DNA from: Chalciporus piperatus
Lineage: Eukaryota > Basidiomycota > Agaricomycetes > Boletales > Boletaceae
Assembly (NCBI GenBank): GCA_038093975.1
Contig: JBBPTG010000121.1
Location: forward strand, 1 to 64,000
Length of the DNA stretch: 64,000 nucleotides
Direction: 5' to 3'
The stretch's first letter is position 1, and each line of letters opens with the position of its first letter. Below are positions 33,260 through 44,816 of this stretch, in pieces. Position numbers and translations under genes: made by a program. A model generated the notes under the pieces. That model ran no database searches. It was not told the DNA's origin and saw only the letters and a program-made list of their open reading frames with translations.

Positions 33260-34803
33260 TGGAGGAGCAACAAGATTTTTATCCTCGATTCGCTTTTGAC
33301 GCATCGCAACTCTGCATTACACGTGTGCGTGCAACCTCGAAGCTTCCTTCTTTGATCAGCCACGGTATGGTGATGTTCAGTTGTATTCTTACCGTCTCTC
33401 TCGGGAGATGCAGTATACGATCTTCGGGATTCTTGGAAGATGCTTGCACTCGGTTCGTGGAATGACAACGGGGATACAGGTAGTAGTCCATCTGGTCTCT
33501 AGACCCTTTCCCCGCAGCATATTCAATATGTTCAGCGCGCATCCCACGACCGTCCGTGTTGACACCGAAACGACAGATCCTTTGATGAAAAGCTCCGATC
33601 GGACTGAGGAATGGCGTTCGAGGCGCATATATGCAGCATTGCGTTGCTTACCATTCAAGCCCAAGCCTTTGTTCAAACCTGGTACAGCCGACGATGATAT
33701 GTTTTACGTTTCCCCGCATATATGCAGCATTGCGTTGCTTACCATTCAAGCCCAAGCCTTTGTTCAAACCTGGCGATGATATGTTTTATGTGCCCCCCCA
33801 CCTGCGCACATGAATTCAGATTTCTCGGCAAGCAGCAAGTGCCGACCTAAATCCATGCTATTCTCAATGTTCTCTCCTCTTCCGGCAGGGACATGTCTCC
33901 GATTGTCGACAGACGCGAGCAAAACGCGTCACGAGGCGCGGATTATGGATGTGCACAAGGTGCGCTTGCATGTCCATTCGCTCTCCCGTTCTCTCATCGA
34001 CCTTGGTTCCATACCATCTTCCCCATCCCTCCGGTCGATTCCCAGTCGTATTCAAGCTCACAGTGCCATTATCCAGAAGGCATTGTCTCTCACGTCGGCA
34101 AGTTGGAGCACTATACGGAGAAGGGGGATATCACTGCTGTATATCCAGATCCTGGAACAAGAAGCATTCTGACGAAATGATTCGAAGATGACGCCGTTAT
34201 TAGTCTGAACGGTGAACATATTTTGACAATGCTCTTTTCAGAGGTCTCCCGCTGCTGCGGCCATCAAAAAATCCTCGTCCCATCCATATGAGTCCTTACC
34301 GAGAGAGTACATAACACCACCTCCAGTTGCCTCCAGTAGCGGATCATCGAAATTCGTTTCGTTGCCTGCATCGAGTGGACTAGAGCCGGTGAGACAGACT
34401 CACGAGTAAGTATACCACCACCACCACCACCACCACCACTGTCGTGTCGACGTTCCGATTCCCCTTTAGTAGAATCGAGGGGTTCGAACACCCGATAGAC
34501 GCAGCGGTGCCACCCTATATGATGCCTGTACGCATGAGGGCGCATATATGCGCCGCTCGACCTTGCCATATCGTCATGAGATAACTATTCTTCGATCGCT
34601 TCAGGCGAGTGACCCCAGGGGGACCTAGGTTTTAGCACTACATACCAACGCAGTTTCATTACCACTAATTATGAATAACATTCGGAGTCCACCGAAACTC
34701 CATACACATAGTACACGGTGCAAGGTAACCGGTGAACTCGCATTGAGAAAAACGCACGTTCGTCGAAGCAGTAAAACGCAAAAAAAAGCGGCCAGAGATT
34801 CGT
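33260..34803. other. Low-confidence region with a duplicated segment
   Basis: No gene I can support. Overlapping frames at 33810-34180 lack recognisable domains and could be a decayed gene. Two direct copies of a segment of about 75-82 bp begin CGCATATATGCAGC at 33624 and 33715. A (CCA)n run lies at 34414-34439, and a perfect 16-bp palindrome (GGCGCATATATGCGCC) at 34539-34554. Confidence 0.5.
33624..33789. repeat. Direct tandem duplication, offset 91 bp
   Basis: The sequence starting cgcatatatgcagcattgcg at 33624 is repeated almost exactly at 33715. The first copy carries nine extra bases (tacagccga) before the shared CGATGATATGTTTTA. High identity suggests a recent duplication. Confidence 0.85.
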
Positions 34804-36177
34804 TCATTCGACCTTGACGACCACCTTTCCCGTCGCGCGACCTGTCAAGATCCTATCATACGCATCGAGCCCATTCGCAAATTCGTGCGTCGAGTCCACA
34901 CGCGGACGGAGTTCACCTACCACGAACCCCAAGTCAGCCCCAACGAAGGAAAAATGCGCGACAAGACACCCACCTCTCTCGATCAGCGTAACCAACGCCT
35001 TCAAATCATCCTGATCATTATCGTTTCTCACAAACCTACAAAAAAAAAACCCAACGTCAGCTCAACCTCTCATTCAAACACATCCATCTTGCGAAACTCA
35101 CTTCCAAGGACGATTCACACCTCCCAAAAACGCAGGTCTCGCCACCGAACCAGCCAACTTGCCAATCATACACAACAGCCCTTTTTCGTCCGGCCACGGT
35201 CCCGTGGTCACATACATCGCTTTTGGCTTCGTATACGCCTCCGAACGTGTATACAACGACGGATCCAACAACCCTGCTGCGTCATAGATCAACGAAAACA
35301 ATGGGTCCGGCGGATGAGCAGCCAAATACTCCGGTAACGGCGTCGCCGTATAATCAATGAACTCGTCTGCACCCAACGAACGCACGAACGCTTCGTTACG
35401 CGCCGAAGCGGATGCGACCACACGAAGACCGATCGCTTTGGCGAGTTGGATAACGTAGATTCCTACGGAGGTGGAGCCGCCGTTGACGAAGATCGTCTCT
35501 TGGGATTCAGAGGGACGTTTGCTGTTGGATTGGAGGAACTTGGTGACGTCGTACCCTCCGTTCCGGAGTCCTCGGATGGCGGCCGAAGCAGCGAGTGGGA
35601 GGCCGGCTGCTTCTTCCCAGGTGAGGTTTGATGGTTTGGGGACGAGGTTGACAGCTGGGACGGTGGTGTATTGAGCGAGTGTACCTTGGTGCGCGCGGAG
35701 TTGAAGAGCTGAGTGTATGCGTTCGCAACGCGTCAGAATGGGCGCATAGAACACGCGAGAATAAGAGCTCGGAGCGAAAGGGAGAGTTGGGATTGAAGGC
35801 GACATACCAAGAGGAATCCACCCAAGAACTTCGTCGCCCTCCTTGAAATTCTCTCCGTTCGGATTAACGATAACACCAGCAAGATCGTGTTCCGCAGGAT
35901 GCGGACGCGGCGATAACGCATTCGGCAACGCGCTCATCACCTTCCATGCTCTGGGAGCCAAATGTCATAAAACACCGAGATGAAAAGGGGACGCGACTCA
36001 CACAGGATTGAGAGCAGCAGCTTTCACCTTGACGAGAACGTACCCAGGCTTTGGTTTAGGCACCGGATAGTCGGTCTTGAATTCGAGTGCCTCGCGAGGG
36101 GTACCTTGTTTGACGACGACCCAGGCTTTTTGGACCTGGGGTATGGTCGAGTTGGATCCTGATGTGGCTTTAGACAT
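34804..36177 (-). CDS. Zinc-independent quinone oxidoreductase-like MDR protein
   Basis: Minus strand, four exons: 36177 to about 36001, 35950-35808, 35708-35103 and 35035-34804. The N-terminal GroES-like domain has the family pattern PGYVLVKVKAAALNPV then AEHDLAGVIV and GDEVLGW. The Rossmann part reads WEEAAGLPLAASAAIRGL, then FVNGGSTSVGIYVIQLAKAI, the NAD(P)-binding glycine motif (GGSTSVG). It lacks the cysteines that bind structural zinc and the zinc ligands of alcohol dehydrogenases. The C-terminus ends with RATGKVVVKVE, typical of this superfamily. The reaction is probably NADPH-dependent reduction of a quinone or enone, in the cytosol; the substrate is unknown. Introns are 49-99 bp and in frame. 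The next gene 5' is tRNA-Ala. Confidence 0.85.
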
Positions 36178-36376
36178 GTTCAATGCGTGAAGTACTTTTG
36201 TTAGGTCGCCGCGCCTTATATTTGATCGCAACTGCACGCGTCAGCGCGGCATGAGAATTTGTCGCAGAATCCTACGGTAGCAGTCGGGTCCAGTCATTAT
36301 CAGCTTACTTGGCCGAACCGAAAACAGGTGAAAACGGAACGGAAAAAAACACAAGCTAGCCCCACACAAAAAGCTT

Positions 36377-36471
36377 TGGATGCACAGGGGATTGAACCCT
36401 GGACCTCATACAAACTCGCTCACGGAATGAGCTCATGCAAAGCATGCGCGCTACCACTGCGCTATGCACCC
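36377..36471 (-). tRNA. tRNA-Ala (TGC) with an intron of about 23 nt
   Basis: Minus strand, 95 nt. The acceptor stem is GGGTGCA/TGCATCC with discriminator A. The D arm is TAGCGCAGTGGTAGCGC. The anticodon stem CATGC/GTATG encloses TTTGCA, then an intron containing GAGCTC, then the last loop base. The T arm is CAGGG-TTCAATC-CCCTG. The anticodon TGC reads alanine codons. The mature tRNA would be 72 nt before CCA addition. Confidence 0.92.
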
Positions 36472-36858
36472 ATGGCTGAGGTCTTCCCGATCCGCCGCCG
36501 TCTCGGCAGTGTACCCATACTCGGTTACCGAGTTTGCCGCCTTGGGGACAAACACTGAGCGGTAGATCCTGTCCGCTACCATCACCCCCCGAACCGGCAC
36601 CGACCCACCTTTCGGCACTACACTTTTTGGTAGTGATTACTCAACATTTTCGCTTGGTGACTAGGTGATAGTACTACATATATAATAACCTGTTTGGATG
36701 ACAAGCGACATCCGAGCGATCGAGTCTACCGAGCAATATTATATGATACATTCAACGAGCAGAAAACACAACATGCTCAAGCCACATACAAAGTACAGTT
36801 ACCCTCCCGCCCCACCTGCGGGGAGTACACTCAAACACACACACCTTGTTCCGAACCT
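36472..36858. other. Spacer between tRNA-Ala and the P-loop gene
   Basis: No gene supported; C-rich stretches near 36800-36890 belong to the 3' end of the neighbouring minus-strand gene. Confidence 0.45.
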
Positions 36859-39670
36859 TCACTCCCCCTCCCCCTCGTCCCTCTCCTTCACGTTCATATA
36901 CTGCACCTCGCTCGACCTTCCGAACCGCATTTGATCCTCGAGGGTCTGGCGTTCGTCGGGTAACGGACCATACCGTCGTGCATACAAACGCTTCAAGACG
37001 CTCGTGATCCTGTCTCGGCCACCCAGAAACGCAAACGTCGTCGCGTTGAGACCGGACGCATAGATACGCAGGCACGTATCCCTATCCTTCGAACGGTCCA
37101 ACCTCACGTCGAACGCACTCTCTTCCGCACCGAGGTCGACCGATATGGCGATGTAGGGAAGACCACGATAGCCGGGGGCAATCGTCCAATCGTCTCGCTG
37201 GATGTCGTCCAGAGAAGTGTGCGCCCGGTCCGAGATAAAGATTTGCGACATGCCAGCTCGGTCGCCGTCCATTTGAGGTTTGAAGTACATCGGGATAACC
37301 TGGTCGATCAAGGAATGGTCACGAGAACATTGGACAGCGCTCGTTCGCTCCCAGTGAAACAGCGTTCGTGTCTCGATGCTAAGTATACGTGAGGTCACTC
37401 GTGGATCCAGCGAGAAATCGAGCAGGTAACGTACGGCAGTCCTTCCAGACCCCCCCTGCTCTGGTTGAGATTGAAACCCGTCGAAACCCAGTGGGAGAAA
37501 TTGACGTAGGCATTCTGAAACTCCCCCTTCGCTTGTGGTGCCGCTTCCCAGAGTTTCGACCCGAAAACGAAGTCGAGGAAATCAACGACTGGGATTAGTT
37601 GACAGTCCTGAAGCACTTCCTCGAATGGCGACATCACATTCCGCGAGGGAGCGTCAACCTTGGTGCGAACAAAAAAATCCTTCGCGAAAAGCCAGAGGAA
37701 ACGGCTGACTAGCTCCCCGATCTGGCCGTTGTCAACCACCCTCTTGGCAACCATTCTGTCTACAAGGTTCAGAGTCATATCCAGCTCCGAGCTGTCCTTC
37801 ATGTGCAGCAAAAAGGCGGCAGCACATGATAGAATGGGCTCGGAAGGGTAGGTGGAGAAGCTCCAGATCCGATCTTCGGTGATCTTGATATACACGCGCA
37901 GATGACTTTGTACCAAAGTCTCGACATAAGAAAGAGCTCCGGGGTGGCCAAAAGCGATGTCGAGGCAGAATCGTTGAGAAAGCACCGCGAATGCTTGACG
38001 CTCATCAGGATCGAACACCGCATTTGCACACAACTTCTGCCTGGCGAGCTTCTCCACGTCGTAGAGCGTGTAACCCGGGCTTCTCAGTGAGCCCCATCTA
38101 TCAATCAGTTAATGGACACAGAAACACGCCACAAATAAGCACACACAGGGGACGGCCATATTGGAGGATATGCCTCGCCTTCCCAACTTCATCAGGCCGA
38201 ACGTCCCCGAGCCTCGGAGCATTCTGGTCCCATCCGAGCTGTGTAAATGGCGTGAAAAGTAGTTGTCCCTCGACAGGGTCCCTTGCCGAGTGAGCTAAGA
38301 TCATTTGACTTAGTCAGGCAGCAAACTACCATGATGTCGCGTACATAGAGCTTCAGGAGACGGGGGTTCTCCAATGTTCGCCTGGGTCGAAGCAAACACG
38401 ACCCACACTGCATTATCGTTCATCGTCGAATCTCTTTGGATCTTGAGTAACACAGCGATTGGGGAGAATGGTTCCAAACCCGTCTCTGTATGCAATGTAT
38501 GCGCCTCGTCGAGAGCAATCACCACCCTAGGTTCGTTCTCGTTCGCCTGCGGGAAGCCCTTGCTACTTACCATCTCCTGATAGTACTTGTCCATGATCGC
38601 CCTTCCTGAGGACGACGTATGAATGTCGTGTTCGATCTATAACCATGTGAATACGGCACCGGAACATCGTAAATTCATTGTACTCACGTAGACGCACTCC
38701 CTCTCCAGATCCTCAAAGAACGCGGCACGAACGGGGCTCCCTATGGTGCACATGTCTTCGTACCAATCGAGCCCCTTCTCTATGAACGTGCGAAGAACTT
38801 TGAAGACGGCTGCGAAAAATGCGTAGCACCTGATACGATACTCGTCCTGATTGTCACAATAGTGGGCAGCGAGGAAATCCGCAGGTGTCTCGTCACGAGG
38901 AGGATATGACAGCGTGTCCGCTGGGTATCGAACGTTCATGTATAATACGCAAACACCCTTTGTGGCGAGCTGCATGGAAAGAGTGCATGTTAACTCGATC
39001 GTCAAATGTTGGACGACGACGAAAACTCGCCTGAAGCAGTAACCGTGTCTTTCCGGTACCAGAACTCTGGACTACGGTGCAAAACTTGCCGTAATACATG
39101 CGTTTCTCGGACTTGTGAAATGCCTGGTTATTTCGCTCGAGATACGCGTGGAACGCGTCGACGGCAAGACCGTGATAAGGGGCAATCAACCCCTCCCTCA
39201 ACGCGTCAAACTTGCTTCCTTCAATCATCCTGAAGGCTATGTATTTCGCGTATGAGCAAACTGAGAGATGTACACGGAAAAGCCTACCCCATTCTGTCGA
39301 CCACTCGGATGGCGCGTGAGCATGGAGACTTTCTACCGGTGACGAGGAGCTAGTTCAAAAGACGAAAACTAACCAACCCATGATCAACGTGCGTACCAAA
39401 CGCGCGAACATCGCGATACGACCCGGTTTTCCAAGCGTCCGCCAACGTGGACTTTAGCACAGAAAAGTTGCGGACTAACTCGACCGAAGCAAGCAGTTGG
39501 CGATAGCTGGGCTCCAGCCGATCGTCGCTACTGACCACCCCTTGGAGGACTGATGCCAGTTCTGGGGTCGATGGGCTCGGACTCCATGTTATCTTCATCT
39601 TGTCCAGATGCTGAGCCACTACCTCGTCCATCCGACGATGGTCGTCGTCCGTGTAAGCCTTGCCCGTCAT
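36859..39670 (-). CDS. P-loop NTPase of a Crinkler-like basidiomycete family (copy A)
   Basis: Minus strand from ATG 39670 (MTGKAYTDDDHRRMDEVVAQ), at least seven exons. After a helical N-terminal region comes RNNQAFHKSEKRMYYGKF, then the Walker A motif VVQSSGTGKTRLLLQ (about 39035-39080), VLYMNVRYP and, further on, the Walker B-like RVVIALDEAH (about 38500-38530). A long C-terminal region follows with ILSCAAAFLLH, GQIGELVSRFLWLFAKDFF and DQVIPMYFKPQ near 37290. The combination of SSGTGK and a C-terminal part with a hydrophobic-D-x-x-IP strand reminds me of fungal proteins with Crinkler-type NTPase plus nuclease-like domains; this family call is an inference. A paralogue with the same order but several disruptions is at 53565-56367. 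I see no break in this copy. Confidence 0.7.
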
Positions 39671-40281
39671 GGTGATGAAAACGACTCGGGGGAAGGTGAG
39701 TGCTTATAACGGGAGAAAGGGGTTTCTGAGTGTTACGTAATCCCCCCCACTTCTATGCTCTTTGCCGCTTCTGGACGAGGCAAGACGTTAGTCGGGGTGC
39801 TCGTGGATAATAAAAGTGGATTTCATAGCGTATAAGTATGTATGTGCACGTACACGATCGTGATATGGAGTACCGGAATCAAAAGGGAAGCGAAGAGCGA
39901 CGAGGGCATCAAATCCCGAGAGGGATTGCGAGTGAGAGATGGTAACGGCGGGATGAAAACGGGAACAGGAGATAAGAGATAGCAACGAAGCTACCCACTA
40001 TCAGTTACTTCGAAACGCCATTTGGACGAGGCCAATGTTTGAAACCCATCATGTCCGTCGATCGTCGGATGCCAATCGCTAGGTAAAAAGAAAAATTTGA
40101 CGAGAAAAATGTGCAGAGAGGATGTCCCATGTAGGCGTCATCCAATCACAAACAGAAAGCCGAGTACCAGAGCGCAGCGAGTCGTGGCGAGTGACTCGCC
40201 ATCGAGAGCTTTTTCGCAAGAAAAAGAAACAGAGGACATGAGGCGAGATGAGAATGATCCGAGATTATGACCGGCCCACGC
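39671..40281. other. Intergenic spacer
   Basis: 5' flank of the P-loop gene and 3' flank of the membrane protein gene. Short frames only. Confidence 0.5.
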
Positions 40282-41503
40282 TCAGTCTTGCCTGATGGAG
40301 TCGTAAGTCGGCGGAATCTCTCTCGGCGGAGGATGCTCCTCGCTCGGTGCCCTCCCCGCATCCTGATGCACAACCACATCCCTTCGCTCCCCTCCCTCCG
40401 GCTGCGTCGCCAACCCAAGCATCCCTCCCTGCCCTCTCCCCACAGCCTCCCTCTCCTTCGTAGTCCTCCCCGACGTCGTCGCTAAACTCGCCACTGTCGA
40501 AGCCGGCGGTGACGCCATCGGAGCAGGGTTATGCCAATCAGCAGGTCCAGTTCCGGTTCCATACATGTTCACGTTCATCGGCGGTTGATAAGCCCCAGGT
40601 GGCGTCGCTACCCCAGGTCGAGCGTACCCTTGAGGTGGCATCGAACCCTCTTGTGACGATCCTACCCCATGTGAGCGATACATATCCGATGGCGTACCCA
40701 CACCGGTCGGCATATAACCCGGTTCTCCGTATGGTCGTTGACGCATGCTTCCGTCGTCATGATCACTGTATGGATGAGGGAACGGCGTGACTTCATCAGC
40801 GAGGTCGACTCTTGGGAGGGTACCACCACCCCCAGATTGCCCCACCACGCGATCAGGATCAAAGTTGCCGTCGAAATCGTCTTTACGGACTTTACGACGG
40901 ATGCAGTAGAAAAAGAGGGCGAGGAGAGCGATGCCGGCAATGCCACCACCGACGGCACCACCGATGATGGCGGCGTTATGGGAGTTGGAGGACGAGGTGT
41001 TGGTATTGCCAGAGTTGGGGGCGATGGTTGGGAACACGGATGGGACGACAGTGGTCACGATGACAGTGGAACCTGCAGCGTTGGTGGAGCTGTGGAGGGA
41101 TGAGAGATACATGGTCAGGATGAACGCTAGACGGAGCGGAAATGATGACACACAAGAAAGTGGTTGGTACGGAAGTGGTCACGCTGCTTGTTACCATCGG
41201 TTCAGTAGTTGGGATGGTGGTGGTAGTCGTCGGCTGTGAGGTGGTTGGCTGGGCCTCAGTCGTGGTTGTCGGCGGTGCTGTCGTGGGCGGTGTCGTCGTC
41301 GTGGTGGGCGGTGGGGTACTGGTAGTGGGGGGAACATTGGTCGTAGTTGAGGGTGCTGCTGAAGACGAAGTCGCTGTGGAAGACGGAGAGGGATCATTAG
41401 TGCTCGAGGTGGAGGCAGAGTTGGAAAAGGATTGAGAGGAAGAAGGAGAGGTACCATTGCTCGAGGACGCCTGCGATTGAGAGGCCGTCTGCGAGGAGGA
41501 CAT
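40282..41503 (-). CDS. Single-pass membrane protein with Ser/Thr-rich ectodomain and PPxY tail
   Basis: Minus strand, two main exons. The first (41503 to about 41157) encodes an extremely Ser/Thr/Pro-rich region (TSTPPPTTTTTPPTTAPPTT), a likely O-glycosylated stalk. A donor (GTGTGT) and an acceptor (ctccacag, near 41090) join it in frame to STNAAGSTVIVTTVVPSVFP. A Gly-rich transmembrane helix follows (AAIIGGAVGGGIAGIALLAL then FFYC) with IRRK as stop-transfer, and a long Pro/Gly-rich cytosolic tail ending VVVHQDAGRAP and EIPPTYDSIRQD. No cleavable signal peptide is obvious, so the helix probably acts as a signal anchor. The HQDAG...PPxY end also occurs at 60178 and 61354. PPxY is a ligand for WW domains such as those of Rsp5-type ubiquitin ligases. 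Function unknown. Confidence 0.8.
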
Positions 41504-43740
41504 GGATAGCTACTGAAGAAAGAGAAGACGGAAATGAAATAAACAAGAGTCGATGGACCAGTGGAGCCGCAACGGTGAGCCACTCTCTCAGAAAGTGAGG
41601 CAAAGAAGGGTAAGGACTGCAAAGCAAGGCAGAATAAAAAAAGCGAACAGGGACAAGCCAAGACTCTCGTGGATGGAACGTTGCTAGATTAGAGCCGATA
41701 GCGGCCCTTGCACCCAACCCGCAGCAACAAACTAACCAATTTCAAAAAATGCTGTCCAACATAATATCACACCACGAGGCCGATCAACCGATGTATGTAC
41801 TCTGGGCCCTGGGGTGAACCGGGGAACATCGACACCAGTCTCATCTCGACGACAGAGTCACAGAAGATTGTGGCACAAGTAGAATTAGACTTGGATACTC
41901 ACCACCAATCGTTAACGCTCCGGACGTGGCCATGATGAACGTTATGAGGCGAACTTGCGAAGCGACAAAGGCGCCAACGCAGGGCTTGAAGGAAGCGTCG
42001 CGCGAATAGTTGACAGCCCGGACGGCGGACGGTGCCTGCTTTTTAACTGGCCTATTCACGGTCTACCCAGGCCGTCTATTCCCGAACTGCCACATCTCAA
42101 TCAAGCTTGTCCTCCTGCCCTAACCATCCAGTATTCAAACAGATTCACAGTCCTTCAAGGTTTTTCTCGACGTCTGTGCCACGACGAGAGGCGTCTTTAA
42201 AACTCTCCTCGCATGTCTTGGTGACACCGAGATAACCGTGACCTTTATAAGTACTTAGCAGGCCTCAAGCTGCGATGTCAAGCACATGGAATGACTCATA
42301 ACCTCGAGGCTCTTTGTACTGTTTGATGGCACAACTGATGGGCGCCAGGTCCAGGGGTCGCTCAACTCCAAGTCCGACGAACGATATGTGACTCCGTCCT
42401 CCATTCCCGATCGAACGATTCGTCGATAAATACTTATCGGTCTTATCAGGTCTTTAGCTTCTCTTCTGCGCAGCGCATCGCCGCCACTCCAAACAGGCAG
42501 CCGAGTCGGAAATTCAGGCAGATGTACGCCGGTCAGCCAATCGGAAGCTCTCCGGATCATGCCGTGTAAGTTAGGTACGTATACTACTACCCCTGGGCGT
42601 TCTGGAAGTGATGCATAGTGCATTATTCCTGCACGAACGATTGATGTCGATGTCTCATTACGTCCCCTGTATCATGAACTCTAACCCAGTATTCCTAGGC
42701 ACACTGGGCACACATGTCCACCGTTCAACATTTCAATCATCCCTGGACGTGTGTTGTCATTGTACGCCTGGGACGCACTGCCCCCACTGAGACTGTCCAG
42801 CCTTGGCCCTTGAGTGGCCGTCACGTCAAAGCGGACCTGCAAATACGATGCACGGTGCCTGTAGTCCTCGCTAGCCCTAATCCACATTGCATTCCAGGTG
42901 CGGGGTAAAATTTAATACTACCTCTTCCCCCCACCCCCTGACCCAGCCTTTTCGACACATATGCCCCCTGTCAGTACATTGCGATAGCGTTCTTCCGCTT
43001 CATAAATCCTCCCGTTCACATTGTTGTTGCGTCTCTTTTGATATGTGGTGTTGTGTTCAAAGGGTCGAGCAGCTGGGTACCCGAGTCTCTTCTGAATCCC
43101 GTGTCACTAACACCCGCCAAGTTTCAGTTTTCTGGTAAGGGTGGCAAACCAACACCCTCAGGTAAATGAGCTGAGTGGCACGACGGGGTGGCTCAGCCAC
43201 TGTTAGACATCCGTCGACATCCATCATTCTTTCGTCGATCGCAATGTCTCGCCGCCCAGGATGTGTCTTGATTCTGTTGCGCTGTGTATTGAGGAACATG
43301 ATTGACACCCCCCACTTCACCACTCCGTCCAAGTCCGCATCCAACCCCGGCCCTTCGGCATCGACGAATAGTGTTGCTCCGTCTAAACCCAATGCGAGAC
43401 CCGGTCTGCGCCCTAGGAATGACCCAGGACGTCCCGTACGAGTCCAATCCTCTTATCGGCGACCAGCTGGTTGCCATGTTCCGTCAGCGTGGTGTGGCTG
43501 ATGTTTCCCAAGCCGTCATGGATTACCATGCCGATATAAACCAAAAGATGAAAGAGTGGGGCACGATCAAAAGCTATGGCGTATACTTGCGCATGATCAT
43601 GATGATATCTAAGTAAAACCCATGAAGGGGGACACTAATTTCGCGGTGTTCGCTATTCCCGACACAAACCTTTCCATTCGCATATGGGATGCCTGGTGTG
43701 TGCTCCATGTGGCTACAGCCGTCCGCATCAACACCCAAGG
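41504..43740. other. Gene-poor region
   Basis: About 2.2 kb. Frames near 42255-42623 (minus, 122 codons) and 43302-43616 (plus) show no domain I recognise. The plus-strand segment MTQDVPYESNPLIGDQLVAM (about 43420) is ordinary in composition and might be a fragment of an unrecognised gene. Confidence 0.45.
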
Positions 43741-44756
43741 TCATAGTCGGGGCTCAGGAATGACACAATAATACAGCCTTCCTCTAACCCCATCGAATGC
43801 AATCAGAGACGGACGGGGGATATCGAAATCATCACAAGTAATCGGCAGCGAAAGCTTGCCAAACGTAGCTGTGCATTCCTCTCGGTTGGCATCGATCGAA
43901 AACTTGATGACAGAAAGGTTTGCTCGACGCCGGATAGGATGCCTCAGAGAAAAACCTCTGACGTGTCCATCGAGAGAGTATTCAAAGTAGGTATGCAAGT
44001 CCCTTTATGGTCGGTATTATTAGTAGGGATGGCGAAGGCTTGTATGATAACGGCGTGTGTGGAAGAGAGCGAGGATGTGAGTATTCATCACTAAAACTGG
44101 GTGATAAGTCGATGTGAAAGGGAGGGAATCTATGTGAAGAATGTGATGATGGTCTTTGCTGGGAACTCCGTGCGTAGTACTAAGTACCAGGTTTGAACTC
44201 AATTCAGGGAAATCGTAAGATACTCGGGGTCTCTGTTGCGGATATCAACCGCTGAGCCTGTCACGGTATATAGAGGAATGGCGGCTGGTGACAAAGGAAA
44301 TACGCGCGGCCGTTGGGATGCTTGGTCGGGACGTCGATGATCATATAGTCACACATGACCTGTGTCGATGTCCAATCGGAATTCCACAGGTTTCCTTGAG
44401 AAGAAGCGTGTGAATACAGTCAGCATCAGGCGTAACAGATTGCACATACCATGGAGGAATCCCAGGCCTTGGCCCCTGCATGGCAGGACAGTAGTAGCCC
44501 GCTCTCTCGGACGATATTGTGGCGCAATTGGCAGGCTCAGTGCAGTATCTCGAGTTCGGCAAGCATCTCGCAGCAACCCAAATCTTAGTCTGTGAACGAA
44601 AGAGAGTACCGAGGGCGGCAGGTCGATCCTGTGTGCAACCGTCGGACGACCATTTCCGAAGATCAATCGATCAGGACCGCACGATAGGGTTACCACCTGC
44701 TTCCGCCACCCACCCGTCTTCGACATCGAGCTGCCAAAAATCAGCATGACGTCCAC
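43741..44756 (-). pseudogene. Decayed tandem copy of the F-box gene
   Basis: Minus strand. It repeats the second half of the neighbouring gene at 44817-46509: MLTVFTRFFSRKPVEFRLDI near 44410, HILHIDSLPF near 44130, then HTYFEYSLDGHVRGFSLRHP and FGKLSLPITCDDFDIPR. The stretch corresponding to 45158-45438 of the intact copy is missing here. The deletion junction lies at a shared GCAAG (near 43999) and breaks the frame. The first F-box exon is also absent. Several stops and frame changes remain between the homologous blocks. Confidence 0.85.
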
Positions 44757-44816
44757 AACGACACCCTAGGTCATATTACTCAAATACCGTCACCTCGAGT
44801 AATAACAGAAGATATT

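Noticed and set aside
33810..34180. Two overlapping plus-strand frames of about 95-120 codons
   Set aside because: They overlap in different frames and show no recognisable family; they may be a decayed gene, but I cannot support one.
34539..34554. 16-bp palindrome GGCGCATATATGCGCC as a regulatory site
   Set aside because: A single occurrence with no adjacent supported gene; noted only as a sequence feature.
41142..41435. Val/Gly-rich plus-strand frame
   Set aside because: It is the antisense of the Ser/Thr/Pro-rich stalk of the minus-strand membrane protein.
42255..42623. 122-codon minus-strand frame
   Set aside because: No domain, no splice context and no related copy in the window; not distinguishable from chance.
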